Positions 63,035-64,000 of a stretch of DNA of 64,000 bases are shown one piece after another. A program made the position numbers and the translations under genes. The DNA comes from Paenibacillus pinihumi DSM 23905 = JCM 16419 (GTDB lineage: Bacteria; Bacillota; Bacilli; Paenibacillales; Paenibacillaceae). The notes under the pieces are model-generated. The model was not told the DNA's origin, ran no database searches, and was given only the letters and a program-made list of their open reading frames with translations. The stretch is from the NCBI RefSeq assembly GCF_000422505.1, contig NZ_KE383865.1, forward strand, positions 344,726 through 408,725. The letters run 5' to 3'. Every line of letters starts with the position of its first letter. The first letter of the stretch is position 1.

Positions 63035-64000
63035 ATGAAATTATTTATTAAGCTGTTCAGAGATATTAAACAATCAGCAGGGCAATTTTTGGCCTTTGTT
63101 TTGGTCATTGCTGTAGGCGCTTTTTTCTATGCGGGACTGGTAACCTTGAGCGATAATCTTAACGCCTATACGAAGGCTTACTTTAAGAACCATAATTTAA
63201 GCGACTTAAATGTACATTACAGTCAAATTTCCAGACAGGAGGCGGATGGGTTAAGTGAAATCGAAGGCATCAATAAATTGGAAGGGCGCTACACCTTTGA
63301 TGCCACGCAATCCTTTGGAGATTATAAAACCTCATTGAAAATTCATTCAATCCCTGCGGATAATGAAATCAATACACCTGCTATAATAGAGGGCCGTATT
63401 CCGTCCAAAAAAGGTGAAATCTTGTTGGATTCCCATTATGCCAAAGAACATCATTATCGTGTCGGCGATGAGATCAGCTTGGGTGTGAATGGTGAAATTT
63501 TGGAGTTTACCATTAGCGGCTTGGGTGAGAATGTTGAATATGCGAAAAAGAACGCCATACAAGATCATAAAGCCTACGGTATAGCCTATATTGGCGAAGC
63601 GAGCATATCTGAAATCTCGGACGGCTTTTTCTATAATGAAATCATGTTTGATGCTGAAGACGGCTACGATATCGCCAGATTAAGTCAATCTATTGAAGCA
63701 CAGTCCAGACAGCTTGCTTACTTAAACCAAGTCATCAAAGAACGGACTTTCAGTTATTCGGAACTTATGGCCACCATTCATAATAATAAATTGATGAGCA
63801 AGGTGATACCCTTCGTTTTCTTTTTGATCGAAGCGATTATTTTATTTCTTGCGATGTCGAGGATTATAGATTCCCAAAGAAACCAAGTAGGCATTATGAA
63901 GGCTTTGGGTGCACAAAACAGAAGCATCATGCTTCACTACATGGGATACCCTGTGCTGGTCGGTATTATAGGTTCCATCCTGGGCTTTGTCCTTGCCGCA
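63035..64000 (+). CDS. FtsX-like/MacB-type ABC permease (3' truncated by window end)
   Basis: The frame from ATG 63035 stays open through the last base, 322 codons, so the gene continues past the window. It has an N-terminal helix (about 13-35), a long extracytoplasmic MacB-PCD-like region (about 40-260, PSKKGEILLDSHYAKEHHYR) and then the first helices of an FtsX domain (PFVFFLIEAIILFLAM, with QVGIMKALGAQNRSIM between helices). It pairs with the preceding ATPase; together they are likely a detoxification or sensory ABC system under GntR control. Confidence 0.88.
   Translation, partial: MKLFIKLFRDIKQSAGQFLAFVLVIAVGAFFYAGLVTLSDNLNAYTKAYFKNHNLSDLNVHYSQISRQEADGLSEIEGINKLEGRYTFDATQSFGDYKTSLKIHSIPADNEINTPAIIEGRIPSKKGEILLDSHYAKEHHYRVGDEISLGVNGEILEFTISGLGENVEYAKKNAIQDHKAYGIAYIGEASISEISDGFFYNEIMFDAEDGYDIARLSQSIEAQSRQLAYLNQVIKERTFSYSELMATIHNNKLMSKVIPFVFFLIEAIILFLAMSRIIDSQRNQVGIMKALGAQNRSIMLHYMGYPVLVGIIGSILGFVLAA

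Overview
The window looks like chromosomal DNA of a Gram-positive, endospore-former-type bacterium, most likely Paenibacillus or a close relative (inference). The signs are very large secreted proteins ending in three S-layer homology (SLH) repeats, YesM/YesN two-component pairs, a T-box tyrS, Fur boxes of Bacillus type, CUT2 sugar transport, and Paenibacillus-style lipoproteins and AGGAGG-type ribosome sites. No intact rRNA, tRNA or CRISPR array was seen.

Layout. 0-5.5 kb: end of an unrecognised gene, an AraC/siderophore-sensor fusion regulator next to a Fur-boxed siderophore-binding lipoprotein, a class I fructose-bisphosphate aldolase, and a small P-loop kinase. 5.5-7.6 kb: tyrosine T-box plus tyrS, then an HxlR regulator. 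7.8-11.3 kb: vanY-vanZ and a VanR/VanS-like pair with no vanHAX. 11.4-13.6 kb: orphan sugar-binding lipoprotein and a divergent SDR. 13.6-17.6 kb: a scarred stretch with IS3 and IS256 remnants around an AT-rich PD-(D/E)XK-type nuclease gene, plus a broken SLH gene. 18.2-26.5 kb: a 2768-residue SLH-anchored beta-helix protein. 27.2-29.1 kb: regulator/ABC-2 exporter operon. 29-33.8 kb: small regulators with their targets (MerR-SDR, HxlR-YCII-DinB, SRPBCC). 34.2-48.6 kb: a coherent sugar locus. 49-51.3 kb: decayed Rpn nuclease gene and a GNAT gene. 51.6-53.7 kb: class A PBP. 54-59.5 kb: second iron-siderophore uptake locus. 60-64 kb: GntR-controlled ABC operon, divergent from a MacB/FtsX-type ABC operon that runs off the window.

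The main functional unit is 34.2-48.6 kb. YesN response regulator, YesM-type kinase and a membrane-tethered periplasmic sugar-binding protein form what looks like a three-component sugar sensor (the XylFII-LytS-YesN arrangement known from clostridia). It is followed by a complete CUT2 ABC transporter (ATPase, permease, lipoprotein) and a 1961-residue cell-wall-anchored GH95 alpha-L-fucosidase. The likely logic is: surface enzyme releases a deoxy-hexose such as L-fucose, the sensor detects it, and the ABC transporter imports it. Two cre-like sites sit upstream of the sensor and of the transporter.

Both iron loci lack an ATPase gene and presumably share one encoded elsewhere. Non-coding structure worth attention includes three families of dispersed intergenic repeats, matching operator pairs in the divergent GntR and MerR regions, and tRNA-Ala-like fragments at 31.8 and 48.8 kb that share a 17-bp anticodon-arm core.
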